The notes: generated from the sequence alone by a model not told the origin. A DNA stretch of 64,000 nucleotides from Cristatella mucedo (GCA_009760855.2 WPIO01000042.1:1894001-1958000), one strand, 5' to 3'. Shown: positions 10,184 to 21,169, counted from the first letter of the stretch. Translations and numbers: made by a program.

Positions 10184-10889
10184 ATAACAATAATAATAAT
10201 AATATTGCACTTGATAAAGCGCCCTCAGAGAACTTAATCTCTTTCTAGGCGCTTTACATTTGCTGCAAAGTGATACGCAATAGAATAGTAAGTAAAATCA
10301 TGCTTGAAAAACAAACAGAATGAACAATATGGTTAGGGGTGACATGCACAGGGTCAGCATGCAAATGTGGTTAGTGGCAGCATGCACAGTGTCAGCACGC
10401 ATAAGCACAACAAGGACGAATCACAGGGACCCACTAAATGCTGTCCTAAATAGGTGTGTTTTTAAGTTTCTTTTAAATGTGGTCAGGTCAGGGGATGTTC
10501 TGATGCAGGTCGGGAGGGAGTTCCAGGCTTTGGGAGCATACGAGCTAAATGCATGGTCTCCAAAGGATTTAAGGTTTGTACGAGGTATTTCTAGACTGTG
10601 GATTCCGAAAAGCGAGTGGTACGATGCTTGGCCTGATGGGGTAGTATATCTGAAAGATAGGCTGGAGCCATAGAATGAAGAGACCTAAAAGTGAGCGACA
10701 AAACCTTGAAGTCAATCCGTTGCTTGACTGGTAGCCAGTGCAGGTCGGCGAGAAGTGGAGTAATGTGGCAACTGCGACGCTCACGACAGACAAGCCTAGC
10801 TGCAGAGTTTTGCACCAGCTGCAATCGCCTGATCGCACATGCTGGTAGGCCAGTAAGCAGTGAGTTGTAGAAGTCGAGACGAGATGTCA
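10184..10889 (-). mobile_element. LINE-A inserted in SINE-1
   Basis: The (AAT)n tail begins at 10184. The terminal stem-loop, the 3' UTR landmark TGTGCATGTCACCCCTAACC and the ORF2 C-terminus follow on the minus strand (LQLVQNSAARLVCRERRSCH, LLADLHWLPVKQRIDFK and YLSDILPHQAKHRTTRFSES in the frame at 10591-11130). CGATT flanks both ends, at 10179-10183 and 10890-10894. The copy is 5'-truncated, about 700 bp, with better-preserved frames than most neighbours. Confidence 0.9.
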
Positions 10890-10990
10890 CGATTCCTGAG
10901 GTGGGCGATGCTTCATAACCACTGCCAGCGGTGGTGATAGCCCTCAAGGCCCTGTCGCTATACAAAAAGAGGCTGCTTAAGCAGCTAGGA
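10890..10990 (+). mobile_element. SINE-1, 3' part (split by LINE-A)
   Basis: After the second CGATT the SINE-1 body continues: CACTGC-type block, GCGGTGGTGATAG, CGCTATACAAAAAGAGGCTG and the end GCAGCTAGGA. Joined across the LINE-A, it makes one near-complete SINE-1. Confidence 0.8.
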
Positions 10991-11114
10991 ATAGCACGAG
11001 CTTGTTTTACTGGATATGTCAGAAAACTTCGACGCAAATGAGCGTCACTGCCGCAGCGGCTGCAATGCAGTAGGCCTTGTGTTAGCGAGATACTTCGCAG
11101 CATTGATATCAACG

Positions 11115-11190
11115 AGTATCGAGCAGGCAAAAAGCTTCTAACCTGTGGGTTACCCCAAGGAGTAGGTGCGCTTGACCTACTTCCGTCTAC
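11115..11190 (+). mobile_element. Old LINE-A, RT core fragment
   Basis: The plus-strand frame reads LTCGLPQGVGALDLL, equivalent to the RT motif (C)[13 protein letters not shown]. It continues at 11719 after a younger LINE-A. Confidence 0.5.
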
Positions 11191-11204
11191 AAATTTGAGC
11201 TCTT

Positions 11205-11718
11205 TCTCTTGCCGATCGCTTCAGGTCTCTTCATTCTTTGGCTCCAGCATAACTATGATATGTACTCCCCAACCTAAGGCTAAGCGTCGTTCCACCTGCT
11301 TTTCGGAATCTAATTGCTTAGATGTACCTCGTACGAACATCAAATCTTGTGAGACCGTGCTTTTAGTTCGCATGCTTCTAAAGCCTGGAACTCACTACCG
11401 ACTTGCGTCTAGACATCTCCTGACCTGACCACATTTAAAGAGAAACTAAAGACGGATCTATTTATCATAGAATTTTGTTGGTCCGTGTGATCCGTCTTTC
11501 GTGATTATGCATGCTGACACTGTTGCATGCTGCCAACTACCGTACTTGCATGCTGATCCCGTGCATGTCACCCCTAACCGTCTTATGCTTGCTGTCATTG
11601 AGCATGGTATCACTAACCATTCTATCGTGCTTTCTATACAGCAAAGGTAAAGCGGCTAGAAAGAGATTGAGTTATCTGAGGGTGCAATTTTAAGCGTATT
11701 ATTACTATTGTTATTGTC
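11205..11718 (+). mobile_element. Younger LINE-A (C-terminus and 3' UTR)
   Basis: The segment starts in the ORF2 C-terminal coding region (matching the SLHSLAPAYLSD block), continues with CDS-like sequence equivalent to the VRMLPKPGTH block, then the 3' UTR with the CATGTCACCCCTAACC landmark, the terminal stem-loop and an ATT-rich tail ending near 11718. It separates two halves of an older LINE-A in the same orientation. Confidence 0.8.
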
Positions 11719-12550
11719 AAGGCTTCAATGTTTTGCAGATGACTCACAACTGCACCAGTGCTTTTATCAATCCCTACTTTTAAAGCACGTCGAACTCTTT
11801 CAGCTCCCTTTCTGCAAGTATTGATGAAATTACTCTTAGGTGGCAGAAAAATTACTCACATTGAGCGAGGATAAAATAAACTTACTTACGTAATGGGCGA
11901 ATCCAGTATTAATCAGAAGTTAGAAAGCCTAACCTGCTCATCGGAAGGCCAGCATGACCCTGGTAGCATCTGCACTGAGTCTGTGTTTCAAAGTGACATT
12001 TCAAAGAAAGTCCAGTCTGCGTACTTTCAGCTGCACAACATTTCAAAAATCGAGCCTGCTTAGCTAAGGATATCAAATCCAAGTTAGTCTATGCAATTTG
12101 ACATCTCGCCTCAACATCTGTAGCTCTATACATGCTGGCCTCGAGGACTATGCAATCGGGAGCTTACAGTTGGTGCTGCCAAAACTCAGAAGCTCGGCTT
12201 GTCCACCGCGAATGTCACAGTTGCCACATTTTCACCGCTTTTCACGGATGTGCACCATCTTCCATTAAGCAGAATGTCGGTTGGATGTTTTGTCACTCAC
12301 TTTTAGATCCCTTCTTCCTTTGCCCAAAGGTCTACTTTACCTCTCTACTTCCTAACCTGGCAAGGCATCGTATCACCACCTGTTATAACTCTCCCGTCAT
12401 TTAGCTCAACCTAAAACTGACCTCAAACTCTTCAGAGCCCGTGCCTTTTGTATATGATGCTTTCAAGCCTGAAACTCATCGCAACTGATGTCACAACATC
12501 TTTGGACCCGGCAACATTTAAAATCTATAAATTCAGGTGCTCCACGCAGA
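11719..12550 (+). mobile_element. Old LINE-A, continuing from the YADD motif
   Basis: It begins at the RT active-site block (FADDSQLHQCF, near 11736-11770) and continues through decayed thumb and C-terminal sequence, including equivalents of YFQLHNI near 12018-12046 and the VHRECHSCH block near 12198-12225. It has many stops and frameshifts, and is more diverged than the neighbour to its left. Confidence 0.65.
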
Positions 12551-13647
12551 ATTAGCTCGTTGTGAGTTTTCAGGATTTGCTTATGTGAGCCGACACTGTA
12601 CACGTTTTTCACTAATCAATTGATTTGTTTCCCTTTGAGAACATTTAAAGTGGCTGCAAGGGAATTTAGACCTCTTATTTTGCAACATTCTGAAAGTCTG
12701 CACAATAAATAAATTGTCATTATCAATATTTAAGCACTCTACCCTAACGTACAGTACAAACTCCCTTATGAACATGAATAAAGAAGTATTTTTAATGGAT
12801 AAGCATAAAGTTAAACTCACTGTGGTAAATCGTAAGATACTTCTTTAACCTGTTAATGTCTACAGGAAAATTGCGTCTTTTTGAAGCCAAAAACTGATGG
12901 TGCTCAAAACAATCCGGGACATCGAGTGTGCACGAGAAATATGGATGGATGTTCAAACTTCTTTTTAGCTATGGTGGTGTTCATATCCTTACTGAGATCT
13001 TACGAGCTCAGAATAGCAGCAATCAGCTTTCACAGCTTTAGAGCACACTAGAGTCCACTGCCTGTGGACTCACTTCGCTGAGTCATAGACGTCTATAGCA
13101 TGTCATTCCCGAAAATACGAAAAACGGACTTTCTTTGATTTAGTTAGCAGGGATTGAATGTGCCGTAGTTGTACAGCTAGGCAAAATATGGCAATGAAAA
13201 ATCCGCAGTGAAATATGACATAAAATCAGAATAATCAAATGCTACGTGAAAGTCGTGAAATTAAAAAATGGTGGTTCTTTTAATTGAATGCTGTTTCCAT
13301 GATTAAGAGGACAGATTCTACAAATTTAAAATAGCTAAGATACACGCTACGCCTTTGGAATCTATTAAGTTCGAGGCTTCTTAAAGAATACTTGAAAGAG
13401 CTAATATAAATTGTTTCTATAGGCACGCAGTAGACACAACCTCTTCCTTTTTTATGTTAGCCACTCACGGATTATTATTTCTAAATTGGTGATAATGAAA
13501 TGTCAATTGCCCTATTTCAGATCAGATCCAGGTCGTACATCAAAGTTATTGCATTTTGGGAAACTGTCCGAACAGAGATTCGCTTTCGTTTTGTGCGGAA
13601 ACATGAATGGATCCTTTCTGAATACAGTGAACCTGAACCAGCCAACT
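12551..13647. other. Unassigned AT-rich stretch
   Basis: No recognised element. The short frames at 12581-12820 (minus) and 13486-13713 (plus) carry no motif I know. Confidence 0.4.
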
Positions 13648-13928
13648 CTAAAAGTGTACACGAACTGTACCAGCAGTGAGTGGGAAATATTTCATTTGTT
13701 TCGGTGCGCATGAAATTCGCATCCTTAATTTGAACACGCAGAAATAGCCTGAAAAGGTTTTAGATAAAAAATATAATTCATTTATATCTAAAAGTGTACA
13801 CGAACTGCACCAGCAGTGAGTGGGAAATATTTAATTTGTTTTGGTGCGCATAAAATTCGCATCCTTAATTTGAACACGCAGAAATAGCCTTAAAAGGTTA
13901 TTAGATAAAAAATATAATTCATTTATAT
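13648..13928 (+). repeat. 140-bp tandem duplication (two copies)
   Basis: The units 13648-13787 and 13788-13928 are nearly identical, with a handful of substitutions and one indel. Each unit ends in AATTCATTTATAT, which is the terminal sequence of the SINE-2 that starts immediately after the second unit. The duplication therefore seems to include the SINE tail. Confidence 0.9.
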
Positions 13929-14054
13929 AGCGCCCCAAGAGAACTTAATCTCTATTCAGGCGCTTCACAATATGCCTCGGGGCTCGAGCCCACGACCTTA
14001 GTCAGACCTTGGTCGGGGCGAGAACCTTAACCGCTAGACCAAACCAGTTTGGTC
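13917..14054 (-). mobile_element. SINE-2, near full length
   Basis: On the minus strand it reads TTGGTCTAGCGGTTAAGG (A box) and GGGCTCGAGCCCC (B-box region). The stem-loop domain follows, with AGCGCC 13929-13934 pairing with GGCGCT 13959-13964 and AGAGA 13938-13942 pairing with TCTCT 13949-13953. It is very similar to the copy at 5748-5880. Confidence 0.9.
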
Positions 14055-14061
14055 ACTACTC

Positions 14062-14116
14062 TTTTAATGGAACGGTTGCTCGATAGCTATGCTATCGAGC
14101 AACCGTACCATTAAAA
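14062..14116. other. 26-bp inverted repeat (hairpin)
   Basis: Two 26-nt arms, starting TTTTAATGGAACGGTTGCTC and ending GAGCAACCGTACCATTAAAA, pair with a single mismatch (the base after TTTTAATGG) around a 3-nt loop TAT. It starts 8 bases beyond the 5' end of a SINE-2. It could be a tiny foldback element or a palindrome produced by a replication or repair event. The loop is too short for an ordinary microRNA precursor. Confidence 0.85.
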
Positions 14117-14924
14117 TGCGGCATGAAAACCGTCAAGTCGCACATTTTTCTGATGATGATTGGTAGCTCACAGAAATGATGCGTACTGACGAAGCCTTTT
14201 CTATCAATTACTGACAAAATCTATTTCTGACAATTACTGACGAAGCAAGCCTTTTCTACCAATTGTTTCTTTACTTTGAAACTTTGGTAGCAGAGTCATA
14301 TAGAACGCAAAGACCCGCTGCGGCAAACCTCTCCCTCAACAAGATGAAGCTCTTAGTAAGGAGCAACATTTTCTTGTTCTTGCTCAGCTGTCAAGAGCTC
14401 TATAACAGTGTGGGACTGCGATCGTTGAATCATTCTTGAAATTTACATTGATGGCTACCCCTCATTTCACAGTTGATAGCCACTGTAGTCAGACTGGCGA
14501 GCGCTGTTACTGCTATTTGGTAATGATGAGTATTCTTCTGAAAACTGACCACCATCGCACCCTGAAACATTAAGGGATTTAGATAACTTAATCTGAGAGA
14601 TCTCCCACGCACTCTTCGAGATTTAGCTTTGCAGACGACTTTATGTCTGTTGACACGAGTGCGCCAGCTGGGGAACAGCTGCCACATAATTTGCGGCAAG
14701 ATGTCTTGTATAAATCTGTGAATGAAAAGCCCACCAAAGTAACCGTCGTGGCATTCAATGGAAAATCCATGGCATGCTAGTCGTAATCAAGCGGTGGAAG
14801 TTCAAACCGCTGCTTGGATTCGGATGATGAAGACCAAAGGTCTTGCTCTGGAACGAGTTATGGTACACCTTTACTCTGTGAAAATGGAGAGGACTCCTAA
14901 CGAATTTCCTCCGCTACAACTTCA
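14117..14924. other. Unassigned stretch
   Basis: No repeat or gene is recognised. Frames at 14430-14699, 14588-14770 and 14758-14991 are short and on both strands. Confidence 0.4.
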
Positions 14925-15040
14925 ATGCTTGTTACTTTATATACTGGCCTCCGGACTCAACAACGCTTCTCACTTTCACTTTGTTGCGTGAGGTGAAGTC
15001 TGTTGGGTGCCGTATACCCACCGAAAGGCAAATACGCTTT
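14925..15040 (+). mobile_element. LINE-B 3' fragment, old
   Basis: TTTGTTGCGTGAGGTGAAGT, then CTGTTGGGTGCCGTATACCC and ACCGAAAGGC, align with the LINE-B 3' region (TTGTTGCGTGAGACGAAGTC, CTGTTGGGTACCGAATGCGT, ACCGAAAGCCGC at 55396-55440). The terminal ACATT repeats are lost. Confidence 0.65.
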
Positions 15041-15462
15041 GAATCCACATTTAAAAAACTCGAGCTCACCAAACGCCAAGTCCTTGTGTATTTTTGGAGT
15101 TCAATATGCAGGCAAAATATATTACACTCGCTCACACTGGTAAAAATCACGGAAAATGCCAACACTTTTTGGAAGGTGGATCTGAGTGTCCATTGAAATA
15201 GCCGATGACCTCACCCCGTCGACTGCCAAACTTTTCTATTAGCCTTATATATTAATTATGTAGTGGAGAATCGCGGGCAGACTTTGTGTATGCATGTCCG
15301 TCGCTTAGCAAAAGGAAGCCGCAGCGCAGCACGATTTCAGCCTGTGAATATCACCGTGGCAGCTTTCCAATACGCAATAGCTTTTGCCTGTGCCAATCCG
15401 AGCGTGGGAATCTCGGGAAACTCGTCCCGTCGTCCACTCGTCACGTCGTCCACTCGTCAAGT

Positions 15463-15467
15463 CTCTC

Positions 15468-15514
<47 letters not shown>
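15463..15514 (+). repeat. (CT)n microsatellite
   Basis: About 50 bp of CT with one CCCT interruption. Confidence 0.95.
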
Positions 15515-18264
15515 ACAGCTCTCAGTGCAAAGGCCGGAAGGTGCTGAGATACCCGTACCAAATGGATAATGGAATGCGTAGATCTAATTTGGAAATAGCC
15601 TGCACTTGTGAAAACTTGCGGAAAACTCCAACTTGGCTCTGAAAGGTGGGCCAAAGTGTCCGCTGACCTAGCTGGCGAGCCAGCCCCACTGAAGGCCCAG
15701 CTTAGACTTCTTCGTTAATTGAAAACAATCTTTACACTTAGCAAACTGAAAATGATAGCTGTAGAATTTCAATTTTAAATTTCAGTGATGCGAGTGCAGG
15801 CTGTATCAGTATAGGCAAGTTAAAAAAATAGCTCATACTTTCTTTGCTGTAAATTTTTTATTGCTGTACCGTCAGTGCACTACTATTAATAAAAAAACAA
15901 AAACTCAAATGTAAACTTGACGTCATAAATAAACAAATGAACTAACTAACTAGCGGACATACTAAAGAACCTACCTTATTAGAGCGGCTGTTTAGACTGC
16001 AACATTTTTCTCCAAATGTGTGGCCAGGCAGGCTACAAAAAACTAAATTGTTGCACGCAGCGTTCCGCTCCTGACTGCCATATCCCTTATCCACCATAAG
16101 CAAAGCTAGATTTTTTATTTAGTTAAGTCAGTCCAACGTAATCGCGTAAAGCTTGTGTTGGATTATTACAAAACTACCACGATTACAAAAACATTGCTCT
16201 AGGTTATTTATAATAACCTATTACGGATTTCTATACAATATCATGCACTAGAATGCCAGAGGACTATTAACTTAAAATAGTCTTTCAAAGGAATCACGTG
16301 AAACCTCAGCAGCTTGTGCTCTGCCCTTGATTCCAATTGTTATCTCAGTGCAAATTCCTTTCTTCCGACGTTTAGGATTGCTTGACCATGAAAAAATAGG
16401 GTGTATATGGGTTAGTTAATCAGCGAATTGAATACAGGGTTTTTTGCGGTGCCAGAAAAAAATATATCATAAAAAATTGTGCTCCCTAAGTTAAGCAATA
16501 GGTTTTATATTCATTCGACAGCAGCAACTCTGCCTTTTTTGCCAATTCCACAGCCCGCTGTTGCCTTCGCGACTAGGAAATTGGTGCACCATAATAAAAA
16601 CGTCGTTTGGTCTTTTATACGTCTTTATCTCTTGGGCATGTTGAGTAGGGCGTAGAAAATGTAACTTCCGAAAATAGATTTTGTGTAAATTGCGTTATTT
16701 GAATTTGAAATTCCGTGCTTTGTATTTAGCGTTTCTTATAAATTCGCAGTGACTAGCTTTATTTTCAGGAATCGGAACCGAATCTAGACTAAATTCTGGA
16801 TATGTGGGGATTTCTATTTTTTATTTTCATTACTATTTAAAAGGTAAAAAGCGTGTTGCTTCTTTAGTATGCTTGCCTACCATTGTAAGTTAGATCTTAG
16901 GGGCTTTGCAAATATATGATAGTTTTACACAGCAAACGCATGCGCACATTTGCTACAACGTTGTTACTGCGTGTCTGCTATGTTTGGTTTCAGCAATATA
17001 AAAATAGTTTCTTCTCACTGCGTATGAGTCGTTAAGACAGCTAAGAATTTGGACGACAAAGTTTAATACCATGAATGTCCACATTTTTCAGTGTTTTTGC
17101 CGGAGATGAGCACATTTACACGCAGGGCCGTTAGTGCTCATGCACCCTGTGAGACTCCAATTTCTGGCCTACTGCTGGGAGAACAGTCAGCTTAACATTG
17201 ATTGAGGAATGACATCCTTAGCTGCGAACAAGATAAATCGCACTTTGTATACACATGCAGATATCCACGCCTAGGATGAGGTGTTGGTACAGAAATTTAA
17301 AAGTTTGCCAACTTCGACGTATACATTAGCCATCTTTAAAGTTATCGGTGCCTTTTTGGAATCACGAAAGGAAGAAGATCTAATATGCTAGTATTTGAAG
17401 TGCCAATAGTGTGCATAGGATGCTATTACTGCTGCTCTTTCTACTTCTTTTCTGCTCTGTCGCATGCGAACCTGAGCTGCTGCAGCAGCATGGCGAGGGC
17501 TAACGAGGCGAGTAATACTGGCTGAAGGCATTTCTCCAGGCCTTCACAGACATCATTAGATCAATAGGAAGGTGGATCGTTTACCTGGAATGAGGAACGG
17601 TTATGTCTGGTGTAGCTTGGCTGAGTACAATTTGCAGAGCTCCGCGGTCAAGCGACGCTGCCGAGGCAGCCGAAACCCGGCAGCGTCGTGACAATCGTCT
17701 GCTAGAGAGACTCTCGGAGTTACGGACTTGGCAGCCAAGATGTATGACGTATTCAAGTCATCCCAACTATATAGATCTGGAACTTTTCGCTAATTTATTC
17801 GAAGGTCTTCCCGCCTCAGCCACAGCATGCTCATCTGTCGCACACGTCGAGACATGCGCCCCATGAAACCACTGCTCAGTAATCTTTATTAGCCACCAAT
17901 AAAGCGGCATTTTGAATTCAAGAGTTTTCCACCAAATTTTAGGTCTGTATAGGCAATCTTTTTTTACCGGCCTACCTATCTGAATTGGTCCCATATAAGA
18001 TTTTACGTCACACGACCCTGTCGTCTGACTCTGGTTGACTTTTTATACCCCTGACTAACTTCAAGCCTTCAAGAGACAGTTCCGCCCTTAAATTAGCTCC
18101 AGAAGCCTGAAAATCACTACTGACTGAAAGCACGACATCAACTTATCAAACGACATTCACATAGAAGATAAACAGCTAAACGTTTCAACAGAGCCTCAGC
18201 TCCGTCCGAGCGAATTCCCCTTTGTACAGTTGTGCATTCAGAAACTGCACACGTGATTACTACA
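15515..18264. other. Unassigned AT-rich stretch
   Basis: Long, AT-rich and poor in open frames. The only longer frame (17603-17866, plus) has no domain. A 10-bp inverted repeat CGACGCTGCC/GGCAGCGTCG sits at 17653-17688. No LINE, SINE or gene signal is recognised elsewhere. Confidence 0.4.
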
Positions 18265-18662
18265 GGCACGGCGATATCATTTTGGAGACCGTGCATATAG
18301 TTCGCATGTTACCAAAGCCTGGAACTCCCTCCCGACTTGCGCCAGAACATCCCCTCACTTGACCACGTTTAAAAAGAACTTAAAACACACATATTTAGGA
18401 CAGCATTTAGTGGGTCCCTATGATTCGTCTTTCATGTGCTTATGCGTGCTGATACTGTGCATGCTGCCATAAACCACATTTGCGTGCTGACCCTGTGCAC
18501 GGCATCCCTAACCATGTCATTCATGTTGTTTATCAAGCATGATATGACTCACCATTCAATTGCATTTCCCTTTGCAGTAAATGTTAAGCACCTAGAAAGA
18601 GGTTGAGTTCTCCGAGGGCGCTTTATCAAGTTCATTATTATTGTTATTATTATTATTTTGCA
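18265..18662 (+). mobile_element. LINE-A 3' end
   Basis: It carries the last coding block (GGAGACCGTGCATATAGTTC, then CCAAAGCCTGGAACTCCCTC), the 3' UTR, the terminal stem-loop at about 18597-18623 and an (ATT)n tail at 18632-18658. It is 5'-truncated. Confidence 0.85.
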
Positions 18663-20409
18663 CAGCACCCAGCTGGGAATTTTCGCTTTTTCTTGTGCTT
18701 TGAGTGCTTAATTCACGAGTTTCATTCGGAGCCTGCTAATTATTGGAGATCCTACAAGCTAGTGACTGGTCGGGTCTTCTAAAGCACTTTAAAAAGTCTT
18801 TTTATAAAGATTCTTAAAGAGTTTTTTCAAAGAGTCTTAAAGATCTTTTTTCATCTCTGGTATCCTGAAGATTTGACCACTAGCACACTAAAAGATAAGC
18901 ATTAAAAGTATGCAAGCCGCATCTAACCTGTAAGTAAAACTGGGAGCAAAATATCCATAAATAAAATTTCTTGACAGCTCCATAATATAAGACTTGTGCG
19001 TCATCTTGTTACACATCGATTCACTGAGTTGAGCGTTTACAGATTGCTTTAGTAAACGCTCGTGATTTTAAACAGCTTCAGTTAAGCCTACTTTTTTGCC
19101 TTACAAATTCCAAAACTCGACAAATATTTAATCGATAGCTACCGTATCTCGAATGTAAGTTCAGCTCTGCTTAAAGATTCCTGCTGTAGTTAGTCTCTGA
19201 TTTGGTGAGATAAGTTTCGCTATAAATTTCTTAATTGAAGAGTATACAATGTAAAGACTTGTTTATGACCTGTATTGCAAAAATTATGCAAACTGAAATT
19301 AGAAATGAAATATAGCAGGGGTAAACAAGCAGAGATTAACATATAGGGTACTTTCTGTTTCACATCGATCAGTCAAGCAATGGCCAAGTTATTCAATTTG
19401 AAAGGTACAAAGCTAGACTGTACACGAAACGTCTAAATTGACAACAATGTACACCAAAAAGCTGCAAGCATTAACCTCACCGTTTCAAGGTTTAAAAAGT
19501 TGGGTCACAAGTCTAACACAAAGTAGAGATAGGTGACTTTGTTATTCACAGAAATGTTTCATCCAGTTCACTTCCGGATTTGATTTAGTTTGCTCTTATC
19601 CTTTTCAAATGCTTACTTTGTCTATAGAAATCATGTAAAATTCAAATCCTATTTCGAACAAGTTTGTCTTTTGAAAGTAACTTGAACAGTTATTGGAATG
19701 AAAACCATTCCTCTCAGTATGATATAAAAAATGACGATTGTAAAAATATCTCGCTCGTGATTAACTATTGGTTGCTGCTTCTCCTGCAGCGAGTAGGCAT
19801 AAAGTGTAAAGACCCTGAATATAAATTAAGTTCTCTTAGACTTGTCTATACAATAAATTCAATATAATTACTAAAGTTATTACCATCAATAAATCGAGAG
19901 CACTTGTGCTCGAAAGAATCGAGCGATGGATACAGCAGCCGACAATTCGTATTAGGTCAGCTGATGCATTTTTCAAATTAAAGCCAAGTTGGAGCCAAAT
20001 AACTACATGCGTTTTTGAGCATTTGATCAGATAAACAACCGGACGACTCATGCAGGTATTGGCACACGGATGGTAAATACATTGTATTGACTCAATAAAA
20101 ATCATTCTGATAACGTGATATTTTTAAAAACGGTTTGCGTCTCTTTGCCAATAATTAGATAGCATCCTGAGTTAGAAGTTCTTGGAGTATTACATACACA
20201 GTTTTCAGTGGTTTTTGTAAGCTTACTGCGGACCCACTCTGTCGGCGAGAAGCACACTCCTGATCCGAATTTGATCTACCTGTATTTCAATCAGTTCCTT
20301 GAAAGTTCGAAATCATGGAAGACGACAACACGTACCATGGCGACATCTGAATTAAATAACTGATTTCAAAAGTCAAGCAATCATTCTATACACTGGGTGT
20401 AATAGTTAA
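18663..20409. other. Unassigned AT-rich stretch
   Basis: AT-rich, with short repeats of AAAGAGTCTTAAAGA type around 18780-18850. Apart from the SINE-2 3' fragment at 19805-19863, nothing is recognised. Confidence 0.4.
19805..19863 (+). mobile_element. SINE-2/LINE-A 3'-end fragment, old
   Basis: CCCTGAATATAAATTAAGTT, CTCTTAGAC and CTATACAATAAATTC match the SINE-2 3' domain with scattered differences. The outer stem is no longer paired. Confidence 0.55.
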
Positions 20410-20754
20410 CTTCCACTTAACTTGGACAGCCTAGCTAAAGCCAACGAGCCAAAACGAACGCTAACCTTCGCCGACGTCATGCGCGGAGCGAGCGTAGAAC
20501 TGGGACTGCGAGAAGCTTGTAAGTGCCAATGTAAGGGCGGATTGCTCAGGAAGCTCGGCACCATGAGTGGATGCGTCACATTCAGAGGAGTAGAGAACTC
20601 AGTTGCCTCTTCAGGAGCTGTTACTAGTAGCATCACAGCTACTTCTGAGAGTTCACGGACGGACCTAGCCACTCAATTGATGTATAAGGTGCCGTTGAAC
20701 CTGCAGCCTCCATTGCTGTTTCTCTCCATTTCACCGTGTCCGCTGCTATCATGA
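20410..20754 (+). CDS. Unidentified open frame (candidate exon or relic)
   Basis: A 115-codon frame is open from 20410 to a stop at 20754; the first ATG lies well inside it. It reads NEPKRTLTFADVMRG near the start, has a CKCQCKGG cluster, and is rich in Ser/Thr further on. I recognise no family. 'TFADVMRG' faintly recalls the start of LINE ORF1 proteins, but that is a guess. The opposite strand is also open for 88 codons (20406-20672), which weakens the case. A second open frame follows at 20778 in another phase, so the two could be a frameshifted relic or two exons. Confidence 0.15.
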   Translation, partial: LPLNLDSLAKANEPKRTLTFADVMRGASVELGLREACKCQCKGGLLRKLGTMSGCVTFRGVENSVASSGAVTSSITATSESSRTDLATQLMYKVPLNLQPPLLFLSISPCPLLS

Positions 20755-20777
20755 AGGATTCTAACAGAGTCCAGTAG

Positions 20778-21110
20778 TTAGTAAGGAGGAATAAATCATC
20801 CGTAATTCCGGTTTTTTATGCGATAACAGTAAGATGCCCCGAGCATTTCGTCGACCGTTTGTCTAAGCAAAAGCCGGTAGATTATTTAGGAAATCGTGAA
20901 TGGCAGGCATTGGCAGCCATGTTGACTAGCATATCAGAAGGCTGCGAATATAAGCTGCATGAAATTGAGATCTTTCAACCGGACAGTTATTTTAGCGGTT
21001 TGCCTACGAAGTCCAAGCTCAAGACTTATTTAGCTTTGCCTGCTCAAAAACTGCAGCGAAGATACTTGGAGCAGTTCTTGCACATTAGCAAATTGGTGTT
21101 CAGCAACTAA
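20778..21110 (+). CDS. Unidentified open frame, protein-like
   Basis: This 110-codon frame has a balanced, protein-like composition in an otherwise AT-rich region. It includes YLGNREWQALAAML, CEYKLHEIEIFQPDSYF and LALPAQKLQRRYLEQF before a stop at 21108-21110. It has no in-frame ATG near its open start, so it would need splicing or frameshift repair to be expressed. It ends about 60 bp before the tail of an oppositely oriented LINE-B. I know of no matching family. It could be a domesticated or decayed transposon gene, or chance. Confidence 0.2.
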   Translation, partial: LVRRNKSSVIPVFYAITVRCPEHFVDRLSKQKPVDYLGNREWQALAAMLTSISEGCEYKLHEIEIFQPDSYFSGLPTKSKLKTYLALPAQKLQRRYLEQFLHISKLVFSN

Positions 21111-21169
21111 GCTGAGGCGTAGAAATGCATCAGCTTCAGGATCGCTCTCTGCGGGTTAATTGGCATATG

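Noticed and set aside
14062-14116. microRNA precursor
   Set aside because: A 26-bp stem with a 3-nt loop is too short and the loop too tight for a normal precursor, and no lower stem continues into the flanks.
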